DNA of 64,000 nucleotides from Pseudomonas nitroreducens (GCF_024170165.1 NZ_JALJXP010000003.1:1-64000); one strand, 5' to 3'. Positions 29,345-38,676 are shown, counted from the first letter of the stretch. Made by a program: numbers and translations. The notes: a model not told the origin generated them from the sequence alone.

Positions 29345-29466
29345 CTGGGCACCTCCCGGTGTGGCATGCAACGAATAAAAAAGGTCGCGCATCATACGCG
29401 CTCGCGGGCAGCAAAGCACCGTCCGCAGTCGGGAAAGACTAGTCGAGTTACAGGGGGAATGAAGCC

Positions 29467-29901
29467 ATGCAGCCAGAAGACGACTTTACCGGCGCCAAAC
29501 TCGCGCTGTTCCATGCCGGCCAACTGGTGGTCTACAAGCGCGACGACAAGGCCGGTATCCCCTACCCCGGCTGCTGGGATTTCCCCGGCGGCGGCCGCGA
29601 AGGTGGCGAAACCCCGGCCCAATGCGCGCTGCGCGAACTGGAGGAAGAGTTCGCCCTGCGCCTGGACGAACAGCGCATCGAATGGCAACGTCGCTACCCC
29701 GCCACCCACGGTCCGGCGCCCTGGGCGTGGTTCCTGGTGGCGCGCCTGGAACAGGCCGAGTTCGAGGCCATCCGCTTCGGCGACGAAGGCCAGTACTGGC
29801 GCCTGATGCGGGTCAGCGAATACCTCGCCCATGACGAGGCCGTGGACTACCTGCAGGAACGCCTGCGGCATTTCCTCGCAGGTCGCCTGGACATCGCCTG
29901 A
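29467..29901 (+). CDS. Nudix hydrolase
   Basis: A 144-residue single-domain Nudix protein. The box [24 protein letters not shown] keeps the G-x5-E-x7-REL-EE core, although Phe replaces the usual Gly near its end. It begins [17 protein letters not shown], and the WDFPGGG strand precedes the box. The substrate is unknown (nucleoside di- or triphosphate-like). It lies divergently from rluB, separated by about 120 bp, and stands alone. Confidence 0.87.
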   Translation: MQPEDDFTGAKLALFHAGQLVVYKRDDKAGIPYPGCWDFPGGGREGGETPAQCALRELEEEFALRLDEQRIEWQRRYPATHGPAPWAWFLVARLEQAEFEAIRFGDEGQYWRLMRVSEYLAHDEAVDYLQERLRHFLAGRLDIA

Positions 29902-30050
29902 TTCCGCGCTGCAGGCCGCTGATCCGTATTTGCACGGCCTATCTGAATCTGTTTCCTGCTCGCGCATTTTCCTAGATTGCCCGCTCACCGAAGCGCGCCG
30001 GATTTGCAGTCCATGGCGCCCGGACGTTCTGTCACAAGCGGGAATCGAGC

Positions 30051-31478
30051 ATGAACACGAGAAGCACGGAGCAGGCGTACAACTACAAGGTGGTCCGCCA
30101 GTTCGCCATCATGACGGTGGTGTGGGGCGTGGTCGGCATGGCCATGGGGGTGCTGATCGCCTCCCAACTGGTCTGGCCGCAACTGAACCTGGACCTGCCC
30201 TGGACCAGTTTCGGGCGCCTGCGCCCGTTGCACACCAGCCTGGTGATCTTCGCCTTCGGCGGCTGTGCGCTGTTCGCCACCAGCTACTACACGGTGCAGC
30301 GCACCTGCCAGACGCGACTGTTTTCCGATAGCCTCGCCGCCTTCACCTTCTGGGGCTGGCAGGCGCTGATCGTGACCATGATGATCAGCCTGCCGCTGGG
30401 CTACACCACCACCAAGGAATACGCCGAGATCGAATTCACCGGCGCCGTGTGGATGGCCATCGTCTGGGTCGCCTACGCGGTGGTGTTCTTCGGCACGCTG
30501 TTGAAGCGCAAGACCCCGCACATCTATGTGGGCAACTGGTTCTTCGCCGCCTTCATCCTGGTCACGGCGATGCTGCACATCGTCAACCACCTGGCCATTC
30601 CGGTGGACTGGTTCAAGTCCTACCCGGTGTACTCCGGCGCCACCGATGCCATGGTGCAGTGGTGGTACGGGCACAACGCGGTAGGCTTCTTCCTCACCAC
30701 CGGCTTCCTCGGGATGATGTATTACTTCGTGCCCAAGCAGGCCGGGCGCCCGGTGTATTCGTACCGGCTGTCCATCGTCCACTTCTGGGCGCTGATCACC
30801 CTGTATATCTGGGCCGGCCCGCACCACCTGCACTACACCGCCCTGCCCGACTGGGCGCAGTCGCTCGGCATGGTGATGTCGCTGATCCTGCTGGCTCCGA
30901 GCTGGGGCGGCATGATCAACGGCATGATGACGCTGTCCGGCGCCTGGCATAAGTTGCGCACCGACCCGATCCTGCGCTTCCTGGTGGTGTCGCTGGCGTT
31001 CTACGGCATGTCGACTTTCGAAGGTCCGATGATGGCGATCAAGACCGTCAACGCCCTGTCTCACTACACTGACTGGACCATCGGCCACGTCCATGCTGGC
31101 GCACTGGGCTGGGTGGCGATGATTTCCATCGGCTCGCTCTACCACCTGATTCCCAAGGTCTTCGGTCGCGAACAGATGCACAGCATCGGTCTGATCAACG
31201 CACACTTCTGGCTGGCCACCATCGGCACGGTGCTCTACATCGCCTCGATGTGGGTCAATGGCATCACCCAGGGCCTGATGTGGCGGGCGGTGAACGCCGA
31301 CGGCACGCTCACCTATTCCTTCGTCGAAGCGCTGCAGGCCAGCCACCCCGGCTTCGTGGTGCGCATGAGCGGCGGCATGCTGTTCCTCGGCGGCATGCTG
31401 CTGATGGCCTGGAACACCTGGATGACCGTGCGCCAGGCGCGCCCGGAGGCGATGCGCGTCGCCGAGCGGATGGCCTGA
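30051..31478 (+). CDS. ccoN: Orphan cbb3-type cytochrome c oxidase subunit I
   Basis: A 475-residue, ~12-TM haem-copper oxidase subunit that reduces O2 at a haem b3-CuB centre and pumps protons. Ligands are all present: His61 (RPLHTS, haem b), CuB His208, His258 and His259 ([18 protein letters not shown]), the cross-link Tyr252, and His346/His348 in [11 protein letters not shown]. Length matches P. stutzeri CcoN (474, from memory). No ccoO or ccoP gene follows, only a small CcoQ-like gene, so this is an orphan CcoN like N3/N4 of P. aeruginosa, which can replace the main subunit in hybrid oxidases. No Anr-type TTGAT-N4-ATCAA box was found in 29902-30050. Confidence 0.95.
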   Translation: MNTRSTEQAYNYKVVRQFAIMTVVWGVVGMAMGVLIASQLVWPQLNLDLPWTSFGRLRPLHTSLVIFAFGGCALFATSYYTVQRTCQTRLFSDSLAAFTFWGWQALIVTMMISLPLGYTTTKEYAEIEFTGAVWMAIVWVAYAVVFFGTLLKRKTPHIYVGNWFFAAFILVTAMLHIVNHLAIPVDWFKSYPVYSGATDAMVQWWYGHNAVGFFLTTGFLGMMYYFVPKQAGRPVYSYRLSIVHFWALITLYIWAGPHHLHYTALPDWAQSLGMVMSLILLAPSWGGMINGMMTLSGAWHKLRTDPILRFLVVSLAFYGMSTFEGPMMAIKTVNALSHYTDWTIGHVHAGALGWVAMISIGSLYHLIPKVFGREQMHSIGLINAHFWLATIGTVLYIASMWVNGITQGLMWRAVNADGTLTYSFVEALQASHPGFVVRMSGGMLFLGGMLLMAWNTWMTVRQARPEAMRVAERMA

Positions 31479-31479
31479 G

Positions 31480-31710
31480 ATGACACTCTGGCTCGGGCTG
31501 GGCGCGCTGCTGGCGCTGTACGTCGGCGTCGGCTGGTGCCTGCGGGCGCACCGCGAGCGCGGCATCGAGGAGGCCAGCATGCTGCCCTTCGCCGATGACG
31601 ACGAGGTCGCCCGGCGCATGGAAAAAGCCACGGGGCGCAGCCGCACCGGCTGTGCCTGCCCCGGTCGCTGCCAGGGTGATTGCGAGCACTGGCGCGACTG
31701 GCAGCCCTAG
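31480..31710 (+). CDS. Small CcoQ-like membrane protein with Cys-rich tail
   Basis: 76 residues, starting one base after the ccoN stop, so surely co-translated. One transmembrane helix (residues 3-20), a basic stop-transfer (LRAHRERG), then IEEASMLPFADDDE. This resembles the EAA-x-LPFADE segment after the single helix of CcoQ subunits. Unlike ordinary CcoQ it continues with a cytoplasmic tail carrying Cys58, Cys60, Cys64 and Cys68 (CAC-x3-C-x3-C). This could bind metal or act in copper delivery or redox sensing; that is inference. Not firmly assigned to a named family. Confidence 0.75.
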   Translation: MTLWLGLGALLALYVGVGWCLRAHRERGIEEASMLPFADDDEVARRMEKATGRSRTGCACPGRCQGDCEHWRDWQP

Positions 31711-31977
31711 CGTGCCGTCCTGAGCGCAGGCCTGCGACAGAGCGCCGCATCACCTCCATCAATTTTCATTAGCAAGCACATCAATTTCCCGGCGGGCAGC
31801 CCGAGGAGGAATATCTCTCCCGTGCCCCGCCACCTGATGGACGCCTGCAGCATCGTCCCCTGTCCTGTCTGGACCCCAGGACAGACATCATCGATGCCAG
31901 TGCTCCCCGGTGGGGCTTTCAAACCCATTCAGGGCCCCAGCGGGCCCTCACCGAGCGTTTTATCGAGGGAATAAAGA

Positions 31978-32244
31978 ATGAAGCTTGCCTCTGTCGTGTC
32001 GGCTGTCATCTCCAGCCTCGCCCCAATGGCTTTTGCCCAGGACGCAATCAAGAACCCCGGCGCCGAACTGCCGGTCACCGAATACCACTACGGCATGTCC
32101 CTGGACGTCGACAAGGTTCTGCACCGTACCGACAACTCCGGCAAGGTCGGCATCGTGCCAGCCTACATGGTCTACCAGGATCACAACGGCGAGACCCACA
32201 AGGTCCGCTTCCTGGAATGGGGCGGCAGCACCAGCCAGGGCTGA
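31978..32244 (+). CDS. Small periplasmic DUF2790-family protein, Cys-less paralogue
   Basis: 88 residues with a signal peptide (1-20, ending AFA-QD) and the DUF2790 pattern YHYGMSLDVDKVLHRTDNSGKVGIVPAYMVYQDHNGETHKV. It is clearly related to the protein at 482-745, but the two Cys positions of that copy are Val and Ser here, so no disulfide is possible. A strong ribosome site (GAGGGAATAAAG) precedes ATG 31978. Separated by 267 bp from the CcoQ-like gene; it may have its own promoter. Function unknown. Confidence 0.8.
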   Translation: MKLASVVSAVISSLAPMAFAQDAIKNPGAELPVTEYHYGMSLDVDKVLHRTDNSGKVGIVPAYMVYQDHNGETHKVRFLEWGGSTSQG

Positions 32245-32335
32245 GCGCTCACCGCACATCGCCTCCCGGCCGTCTTGGCCCAACCCCGCGAGCCTGTGGT
32301 GGCGGTCGGGGGGCGACCCTGAGTTCTCGGTTACC

Positions 32336-32383
32336 CTGCAGGAGCCCACCTGACGCTTTTCCCAAAAGCGCCCGTTCCTGCAG
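32336..32383. other. Nested stem-loop between DUF2790 and DUF2937 genes
   Basis: Outer arms CTGCAGG (32336-32342) / CCTGCAG (32377-32383) enclose the perfect hairpin CGCTTTT-CCC-AAAAGCG (32354-32370). The outer stem can alternatively shift to CCACCTG/CAGGTGG. It lies between convergent genes and probably works as a bidirectional transcription end, although T-tracts are short. Confidence 0.5.
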
Positions 32384-32391
32384 GTGGATAC

Positions 32392-32916
32392 TCAGTTCCA
32401 GTGCCTCCGCGAAGCGCGACGGTTGTCTCCCAGGCCGACCAGCGCCGCCACCGAAGCCATCAGCACCTCGGCGACCCACGCCAGCAGCAGGCCTCCGGCC
32501 AGCGCCCAGCCAATGGCCTCGGGCTCCAGCACCACCTGATAGCGGTAGTTCTGGTAGGTTTCCTGCAACAATTCATGGTTCGGCGCCGCCACCATGTGCA
32601 GCGCGCGCTGGTACCAGGTGCCCTGCAGGGCCTGCCATTCGTTCTCGAACAGCTGGGCACGGCGCATCAGGCGTTCGATGTTGTCGGCGTCGCGCTGGAA
32701 GACCGGGTCGGCACTACCACGGTAATGCGCCACCAGGGCACTCAGGTCGCCCTTGAAGAACTGCCCCGATGTGTCCTTGAAGCCCTGCAGCGCCTGGGCG
32801 GCCTCGATGCGATGGGCATCGACGCGTTGCGCGTAATCCTTGATGAAGCCCGGCACCTGGACCGCGACCATCAGCCCCAGCGCAAACAGCACCATGCGTA
32901 CGTAGCTGCGCAGCAT
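32392..32916 (-). CDS. DUF2937-family inner-membrane protein
   Basis: A 174-residue protein with one hydrophobic helix near each end (residues ~6-24 and ~140-165) and a ~110-residue soluble middle (RVDAHRIEAAQALQGFKDTSGQFFKGDLSALVAHYRGSADPVFQRDADNI...) probably in the periplasm. The pattern matches the proteobacterial DUF2937 family, function unknown. The start is ATG 32916, after AAGGGGAAAAGA; upstream in-frame codons lack support. It is followed by the convergent DUF2790 gene. Confidence 0.7.
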   Translation of the reverse strand: MLRSYVRMVLFALGLMVAVQVPGFIKDYAQRVDAHRIEAAQALQGFKDTSGQFFKGDLSALVAHYRGSADPVFQRDADNIERLMRRAQLFENEWQALQGTWYQRALHMVAAPNHELLQETYQNYRYQVVLEPEAIGWALAGGLLLAWVAEVLMASVAALVGLGDNRRASRRHWN

Positions 32917-33006
32917 TCTTTTCCCCTTCGTTCTTATGGATGTGCAAGGCAACGCCGGATTCTCCCGTTTGCCGCACCGGCATGCCGGGAATGCTTCACG
33001 TCCCGA

Positions 33007-33780
33007 TCAGATGCGGCCCTGGGTGACGATCTCGCCACGCCACCAGAGCATCCATTCGCCGCCCTGCATCCGGGTCCAGTTTTCGTTGTCGGTCAGCGGC
33101 TCGGTGGCGATCACCGTCACCACGTCGTTGGGCGTGGTTTCCGACTGGAAGTCCACCGTGACGTCGGCGTCACGCAGGCGTGCCGGGCCGAATGGCGCGC
33201 GGCGGGTGATCCAGGCCAGCTTGGTGCTGCAGAAGGTGAACAGCCAGTCGCCGTCACTGAGCAGGCAGTTGAACACGCCCTTCTCGCGGTAGGAGGCGCA
33301 GGCAGTGACCAGGGTGGGCAGCAGCACCTCCACTGGCACGGGCTCGGGGAAGGCGCGGCGCACGCGGTTGAGCAGGTCGCAGAAGGCCGCTTCGCTGTCG
33401 GTGTCGCCCACCGCGCGGTAGAGACCGGGCTCGGGATGGAAGTCGGCGAGCTGGCCGTTGTGGGCGAAGGTCCAGTAGCGCCCGCCCATTTCGCGCACGA
33501 AAGGGTGGGTGTTGGCCAGGCAGACCTTGCCGACGTTGGCCTGGCGGATGTGGCCGATCACTGCTTCGCTCTTGATCGGGTAGCGTTGCACCAGCCGCGC
33601 GACTTCCGAGTCGACGCTTGCGGATGGGTCCTGGAACAGCCGCACACCGCGCCCTTCATAGAATGCGATGCCCCAGCCGTCGCGGTGCGGGCCGGTGCCG
33701 CCGCCGCGCTGCATCAGCCCGGTGAAGCTGAAGACGATGTCCGTCGGAACGTTGGCGCTCATGCCGAGCAACTCGCACAT
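33007..33780 (-). CDS. Class II glutamine amidotransferase-like protein (YafJ type)
   Basis: A 257-residue Ntn-hydrolase-fold protein. Cys2 directly after the start Met is the expected nucleophile ([27 protein letters not shown]). [27 protein letters not shown] and TFAHNGQL are the family signatures. It is about the length of YafJ, so it is a stand-alone glutaminase domain with no synthase partner in the gene; the acceptor is unknown. It starts three bases after the HIT gene stop, so they are one operon; in PAO1 the same neighbours occur near ptrB (from memory). Confidence 0.9.
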   Translation of the reverse strand: MCELLGMSANVPTDIVFSFTGLMQRGGGTGPHRDGWGIAFYEGRGVRLFQDPSASVDSEVARLVQRYPIKSEAVIGHIRQANVGKVCLANTHPFVREMGGRYWTFAHNGQLADFHPEPGLYRAVGDTDSEAAFCDLLNRVRRAFPEPVPVEVLLPTLVTACASYREKGVFNCLLSDGDWLFTFCSTKLAWITRRAPFGPARLRDADVTVDFQSETTPNDVVTVIATEPLTDNENWTRMQGGEWMLWWRGEIVTQGRI

Positions 33781-33783
33781 GAA

Positions 33784-34230
33784 TCAGTTCTCCTCCATCA
33801 GTGCCTCGCGCAGCTGATGCAGCTCGCGTTCCAGGCGATTCTGCATCCTTTTCCGCCCCAGCGGCAGGAACCGCGTGAGCACGCGCAGCAGCAGGGCCGG
33901 CAGGTCGTTCAGCTCACGCGGGATAAGGTGCAGATGAAAATGTTCGACGTGCTGGTTGGCCGCGGGGCCATCGTTCACCAGCAGGTTGATGCCGACCCGC
34001 CCGTAGCCGGCACGACGCAGCACGCGCTCCATACGCTCGGCCAGTGGGATCAGGTCCTGCTGGGCTTCCTCGGAAAGCTGGTGCAGGAAGGTCGCGTGCT
34101 CGCGGGCTACCAGCAGCAGGTGTGCGGGACGCAGCGGATAGATGTCCAGCAGCACGATGAAATGGTCGTCTTCGTAGAGGATACGGGCCGGCACGCGACC
34201 GGCCGCGATGGCACAGAACACGCAGTCCAT
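33784..34230 (-). CDS. HIT-family protein
   Basis: A 148-residue histidine-triad protein: CVFCAIAAGRVPARILYEDD at the N-terminus and the triad QHVEHFHLHLIPR (HxHxH) around residue 95-107. Relatives hydrolyse nucleotide conjugates such as Ap4A or AMP-lysine. The C-terminal ~40 residues are basic and Leu/Arg-rich, longer than minimal HIT proteins. It is upstream of the YafJ-like gene on the same strand and downstream of a membrane-protein gene. Confidence 0.88.
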   Translation of the reverse strand: MDCVFCAIAAGRVPARILYEDDHFIVLLDIYPLRPAHLLLVAREHATFLHQLSEEAQQDLIPLAERMERVLRRAGYGRVGINLLVNDGPAANQHVEHFHLHLIPRELNDLPALLLRVLTRFLPLGRKRMQNRLERELHQLREALMEEN

Positions 34231-34294
34231 GGGAACTCCTCGAAAGGCCGTTCAGTTCATGCTGGACGCGTGCGGGGCAGGACGCAAGGTCGGT

Positions 34295-34765
34295 CTACAG
34301 GCGCGGTTCGATCCGCGCACGATTGTCGTGCCGCTCACTGGGGTGGGAGTTCACGCCTTCCACCAGTTCCGGCTGCATCAGTTGGCGCAGGGTCGGCTCG
34401 TCGTCCGCTTCCTTGTCCTGGCGGCGCTTCTTCAGCGAGCGCTCCAGCGGCCAGCGGATCAGCACGAACAGCAGGTACAGGCCGAACGCGGCGAGCAGCA
34501 CCAGGGCAAGGTCGGAGACGGCGCGCCAGGCGTTGTTGCCGACCTTGAACACCACGTCCAGCGCGGTGATGGCGATCGCCGGGGCGTACAGGTTGTTCGC
34601 CGGGTCCACCGGGGTCGGGGTGAACAGCAGGACGATGACGATCACCCGCAGGGGTTCGCGCAGCCAGCGCCACATCCAGCCGGTCATCAGGAACCAGACC
34701 AGGGTCAGGCCAAGGCCGGCGGCGATATAGGCGCCCCAGGCAAGCGTGTAATCGTGTTCGTTCAT
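34295..34765 (-). CDS. Conserved inner-membrane protein of unknown function
   Basis: 156 residues with about three or four hydrophobic segments (residues ~10-30, ~38-50, ~60-72, ~85-103) and a charged cytoplasmic tail (SLKKRRQDKEADDEPTLRQLMQPELVEG...). No catalytic motif is recognised. It lies between the HIT gene and the divergent ptrB. I recall the same arrangement in P. aeruginosa, so it is a conserved Pseudomonas gene, not a chance frame. Confidence 0.65.
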   Translation of the reverse strand: MNEHDYTLAWGAYIAAGLGLTLVWFLMTGWMWRWLREPLRVIVIVLLFTPTPVDPANNLYAPAIAITALDVVFKVGNNAWRAVSDLALVLLAAFGLYLLFVLIRWPLERSLKKRRQDKEADDEPTLRQLMQPELVEGVNSHPSERHDNRARIEPRL

Positions 34766-34868
34766 GCGCGTGCGTACGTGCGGTGTCGGCAGAGGGGTGC
34801 GTATGATAGCTGCTTTTCCCCATGGGTGCGCAGCCGGGCGTCATCCATGCCGTTGCCCAGGAGCCACC

Positions 34869-36929
34869 ATGACCGACCGCCAGCCCCCCATCGCCCGCCG
34901 CGAAGCCGCCGCCGATCCGTACGCCTGGCTGGAAAACCGCGACGCCGAGGATGTCCTCGACTACCTGAAAGCAGAAAATGCCTACCTGGAAGATAGACTT
35001 CTTCCTCAGACGAAACTGCGTGAAACCCTGTTCCAGGAAATCAAGGGCCGTATCCGCGAGACCGACCTGTCGCTGCCCACCCCCTGGGGCCCCTGGCTCT
35101 ACTACCAGCGCACCACCGCCGGCGACGAGTACCCGCGGCACTACCGCAGCCCGCGCCCGGCCGATGGTTCGCTGACTGTCGAGGAGAGCGCCGAGCAGTT
35201 GCTGCTGGACCCGAACGAGCTGGCTGGCGATGGCTTCCTATCGGTCGGCGCCTTCAGTATCAGTCCGGATCATTCGAAACTCGCCTACAGCCTGGATACC
35301 AGCGGCGATGAGATCTACACCCTCTACGTGAAGGAACTAGCTGACGGCAGCGTGACCACCCTGCCCTTCGACGACTGCGACGGCAGCCTGACCTGGGCCA
35401 ACGACAACCATACCCTGTTCTTCGGCGAGCTGGACGATACCCACCGCCCGCACAAGCTCTATCGCCACCGCCTGGGCGAATCCGGCGCGCAGCTGATCTT
35501 CGAGGAGCCGGACGGGCGCTTCTTCCTCAACTGCTACCGCGCCAGCTCCGAGCGCCAACTGGTGCTGCTGCTGAACAGCAAGACCACCAGCGAAGCCTGG
35601 GTGCTGGACGCCAATACCCCCGAGGGCGAGTTCGTCTGCCTGGCGCCGCGCGAGGAAGGCCACGAGTACTACCCGGACCATGGCCGTCTGAACGGCGACT
35701 GGGCCTGGCTGATCCGCAGCAACCAGACCGGCATCAACTTCGCCCTTTACCAGGCCAGCGAAGCGCAGCCGACCCGCACGCACTGGATCGAACTGATCGC
35801 GCACCGCGACGACGTGATGCTCGAAGGCCTGACCCTGAGCGCCAGCGCCCTGACCCTGAGCCTGCGCGAAGGCGGCCTGCCGATCGTCGAAGTTCACCCG
35901 CATGGCCAGCCGGCGCACCGTGTCGACCTGCCGGACGCCGCCTACAACCTCTACGTGCAGGACAGCCTGGAGTTCGACAGCGCGGTGATCCGCCTGCGCT
36001 ACGAGGCCCTCAATCGCCCTGCGCAGATCCGCCAGCTGGACCTCGCCAGCGGCGAACAGAAGGTCCTCAAGCAGACCCCGGTGGAAGGTCCGTTCGACGC
36101 CGACGCCTATGAAAGCCGCCGCCTCTGGGCCGACACCGCCGACGGCGTGCAGGTGCCGATCAGCCTGGTCGGCCGCCGCGATGTGCTCGAAGACATCGCC
36201 CGCGGCAAGCCGGCGCCGCTCTACCTCTATGGCTACGGCGCCTACGGCGAGAGCCTCGACCCCTGGTTCTCCCATGCCCGCCTGAGCCTGCTGGAGCGCG
36301 GCTTCGTCTTCGCCATCGCCCACGTGCGTGGCGGCGGCGAACTGGGCGAAGCCTGGTACCGCGCCGGCAAGCTGGAGCACAAGCAGAACACCTTCAGCGA
36401 CTTCATCGCCTGCGCCGAACACCTGCTGGGCCACGGCTACAGCACTCCGGCACAGCTGGCGATCAGCGGCGGCAGCGCCGGCGGCCTGCTGATCGGCGCG
36501 GTGCTCAACCAGCGCCCGCAGCTGTTCGCCGCGGCCATCGCCGAAGTGCCCTTCGTCGACGTGCTCAACAGCATGCTCAACCCCGACCTGCCGCTGACCG
36601 TCACCGAATACGACGAGTGGGGCAACCCGCAAGAGCCTGAGGTCTACGCCCGCATCCGCGCCTATGCACCCTACGAGAACGTCAGCGCGCAGGACTACCC
36701 TGCCCTGCTGGTGGTGGCCGGCTACAACGACAGCCGCGTGCAGTACTGGGAGGCCGCCAAGTGGGTGGCCAAGCTTCGCGTCAGCAAGACCGACGAAAAC
36801 CTGCTGCTGCTCAAGACCGACCTGGGCGCCGGCCACGGCGGCATGAGTGGCCGCTACCAGGGCCTGAAGGACGTGGCGCTGGAATACGCCTTCCTGTTCA
36901 AGGTGCTGGGCATCGAAGGCAACGCCTGA
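34869..36929 (+). CDS. ptrB: Oligopeptidase B (S9A family)
   Basis: A 686-residue cytosolic serine peptidase cleaving oligopeptides after Arg/Lys. The N-terminal ~410 residues form the seven-bladed propeller and the C-terminal alpha/beta-hydrolase carries Ser536 (GGSAGG), Asp621 (AGYNDSRVQYW) and His656 (GAGHGGMSGR). YGYGAYGESLDPWFSHARLSLLERGFVFAIAHVRGGGELG is the S9 signature. The start is ATG 34869, matching family N-termini; the frame runs further upstream without support. A -10-like TATGAT (34802-34807) lies in the divergent spacer. The stop overlaps the CPCC gene by one base. Confidence 0.95.
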   Translation: MTDRQPPIARREAAADPYAWLENRDAEDVLDYLKAENAYLEDRLLPQTKLRETLFQEIKGRIRETDLSLPTPWGPWLYYQRTTAGDEYPRHYRSPRPADGSLTVEESAEQLLLDPNELAGDGFLSVGAFSISPDHSKLAYSLDTSGDEIYTLYVKELADGSVTTLPFDDCDGSLTWANDNHTLFFGELDDTHRPHKLYRHRLGESGAQLIFEEPDGRFFLNCYRASSERQLVLLLNSKTTSEAWVLDANTPEGEFVCLAPREEGHEYYPDHGRLNGDWAWLIRSNQTGINFALYQASEAQPTRTHWIELIAHRDDVMLEGLTLSASALTLSLREGGLPIVEVHPHGQPAHRVDLPDAAYNLYVQDSLEFDSAVIRLRYEALNRPAQIRQLDLASGEQKVLKQTPVEGPFDADAYESRRLWADTADGVQVPISLVGRRDVLEDIARGKPAPLYLYGYGAYGESLDPWFSHARLSLLERGFVFAIAHVRGGGELGEAWYRAGKLEHKQNTFSDFIACAEHLLGHGYSTPAQLAISGGSAGGLLIGAVLNQRPQLFAAAIAEVPFVDVLNSMLNPDLPLTVTEYDEWGNPQEPEVYARIRAYAPYENVSAQDYPALLVVAGYNDSRVQYWEAAKWVAKLRVSKTDENLLLLKTDLGAGHGGMSGRYQGLKDVALEYAFLFKVLGIEGNA

Positions 36930-37270
36930 TGCTCTACACCTGCCCCTGCTGCGGCTACTTCAGTTTCGGCGACCCTCCGGGGTCGTACGAAATCTGCGAG
37001 ATCTGCTTCTGGGAAGACGACCACCTGCAGCTCTGCTTCCCCGACGCGCGCGGCGGCGCCAACGCCGTGAGCCTGATCGAGGCGCAGGTCAACTACGTGC
37101 AGTGGGGCGCCTGCGAAAGGCGCTTCCGCGCCAAGGTGCGCCCGGTCACTATCGATGACGTGAAGGACGACCGCTGGTTCCCGCTGTGGGAAAAACGCGT
37201 GGAGCTACCGGATGACGAGGCGCCGCTGACCGGCGAGGAAGCCTGCTACTGGCTGCGCACGCCGGCCTGA
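36929..37270 (+). CDS. Cysteine-rich CPCC-family protein
   Basis: A 113-residue soluble protein starting MLYTCPCCGYFSFGDPPGSYEICEICFWEDD. It has a CPCC motif and a second C-x2-C (CEIC), forming a four-Cys zinc-ribbon-like site as in the Cys_rich_CPCC family (PF14206). Function unknown; some members occur near toxin-like loci, which is not evident here. The ATG overlaps the ptrB stop (TGATG), so translation is coupled to ptrB. Confidence 0.85.
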   Translation: MLYTCPCCGYFSFGDPPGSYEICEICFWEDDHLQLCFPDARGGANAVSLIEAQVNYVQWGACERRFRAKVRPVTIDDVKDDRWFPLWEKRVELPDDEAPLTGEEACYWLRTPA

Positions 37271-37276
37271 ATGCCC

Positions 37277-37906
37277 TCAGCGTCGGCTGCTGACAGCCAG
37301 GCCGACGCCCATGGCCACGATCAGCCCGCCCGAGGCCGTCTGCTGCCAGCGCCGCCAGGTCGGGTTGCTGCCCACGCGGTTGCCGACCCGCCCGGCGACC
37401 AGCGACACCACGGCATTCACCAGGCAGCCGCCGAGGTTGAACAGCAGGCCGAGGCAGAGGATCTGCACCACGAAGTTCGGGCTGCCGGCGGGCACGAACT
37501 GCGGCAGGAAGGCGAGGAAGAACAGCGCCACCTTGGGGTTGAACACATTGACCAGCATGCCCTGCAGGAACACCCGGCTCAGGCGCGCGGGCTCCAGCTC
37601 GGTGCGTTTCTGTTCACGCCAGGCGCCGCGGATCAGCTGCACACCGAGCCAGACCAGGTAGAGCGCGCCCAGCCACTTGAGCACGCCGAAGGCCACGCTG
37701 GACATCATCAGCAGCGCCGACAACCCGAATGCCGCGGCCAGCATGTGCACCACGCAGCCGGCGCCGATCCCCAAGGTCGACATCAGCCCCGCCGCCGTCC
37801 CCTGGGCAGCCGAGCGCGAGGCGACGTAGAGCATGTCCGGGCCGGGCGTGAGGTTGAGCGCGAGGGTGGCGATGAAGAACAGGCTGAGGCTTTCGAGGCT
37901 GGGCAT
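37277..37906 (-). CDS. LysE/RhtB-family exporter
   Basis: A 209-residue inner-membrane protein with about six hydrophobic segments, characteristic of LysE-type amino-acid exporters. The N-terminal motif LALNLTPGPDMLYVASRSAAQG and the central GMLVNVFNPKVALFFLAFLPQFV are the RhtB/LysE signatures. Probably exports an amino acid or homoserine-lactone-like compound; substrate unknown. Convergent with the CPCC gene (6 bp apart) and downstream of the YcgN gene on the same strand. Confidence 0.9.
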   Translation of the reverse strand: MPSLESLSLFFIATLALNLTPGPDMLYVASRSAAQGTAAGLMSTLGIGAGCVVHMLAAAFGLSALLMMSSVAFGVLKWLGALYLVWLGVQLIRGAWREQKRTELEPARLSRVFLQGMLVNVFNPKVALFFLAFLPQFVPAGSPNFVVQILCLGLLFNLGGCLVNAVVSLVAGRVGNRVGSNPTWRRWQQTASGGLIVAMGVGLAVSSRR

Positions 37907-37979
37907 GGCGCGGCTCCGGGACGGAAGACGCGCAGCATGCCACGGGGTGTGCCGCCGACGGAACCCGCCGGCGCTGGGA

Positions 37980-38429
37980 TCAGCCGGCGCGGAAGATCAG
38001 GTGCTCTTCCCAGTCGTCTTCAGGTACCGAACCCTCGGCGAGCATGCGCCCGGACTGCGAGATGCGCTCATGGTGCACCGCGTCCGGATCGCCGCAGACC
38101 AGGTGATGCCACAGCGGCAGGTCCTTGCCCTCGGACACCAGACGATAGCCGCAGGTTGGCGGCAGCCAGCGGAATTCATCGGCCTGGGCCGGGGTGAGCT
38201 GGATGCAGTCCGGCACGCTGGCGCGGCGGTTGGCGTAATCGGTGCAGCGGCAGGTCTTCAGGTCCAGCAGCTTGCAGGCGATACGCGTGTAATAGACGGC
38301 GCCGTCGTCCTCGTCTTCCAGCTTCTGCAGACAGCACAGGCCGCAGCCGTCGCACAGCGATTCCCACTCTTGCTGATCGAGCTGGTCGAGGGTCTTGCGT
38401 TTCCAGAAGGGTTCGACTTTGGCGGCCAT
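37980..38429 (-). CDS. YcgN-family cysteine-cluster protein (UPF0260)
   Basis: 149 residues with the conserved cysteine pattern of the YcgN/UPF0260 family: [19 protein letters not shown] (C-x2-C-x2-CC), [17 protein letters not shown], and [22 protein letters not shown]. These Cys residues resemble a zinc or Fe-S site. Biochemical role unknown. The ribosome site is weak (AT-rich leader ACTAAAAA). About 70 bp separate it from the LysE-type gene. Confidence 0.92.
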   Translation of the reverse strand: MAAKVEPFWKRKTLDQLDQQEWESLCDGCGLCCLQKLEDEDDGAVYYTRIACKLLDLKTCRCTDYANRRASVPDCIQLTPAQADEFRWLPPTCGYRLVSEGKDLPLWHHLVCGDPDAVHHERISQSGRMLAEGSVPEDDWEEHLIFRAG

Positions 38430-38676
38430 TTTTTAGTCAGGGGCAATTTCACGGGGCGCAAAGTCTAAGCCCGTCGTGCGCGCAGGCCAAGCGCAGGCGA
38501 CCATTGACCGCGCAGCGCTTGCCAGAGCGTGCGGCGCTGGTTAGTTTGATCGCCCCACGGGCCCGCTCCGCCTGCCTTCTGCCAGCGCCGCGAGGCCCGC
38601 CAACCGCCCGATCCCACCGCGATGCCCGGCCGACCACGGCACCATCGGCAGATTCCACGCCCTTCAAGGAGCCACC

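Noticed and set aside
29902-30050. Anr/FNR box upstream of orphan ccoN
   Set aside because: I searched for TTGAT-N4-ATCAA by eye and found no acceptable match.
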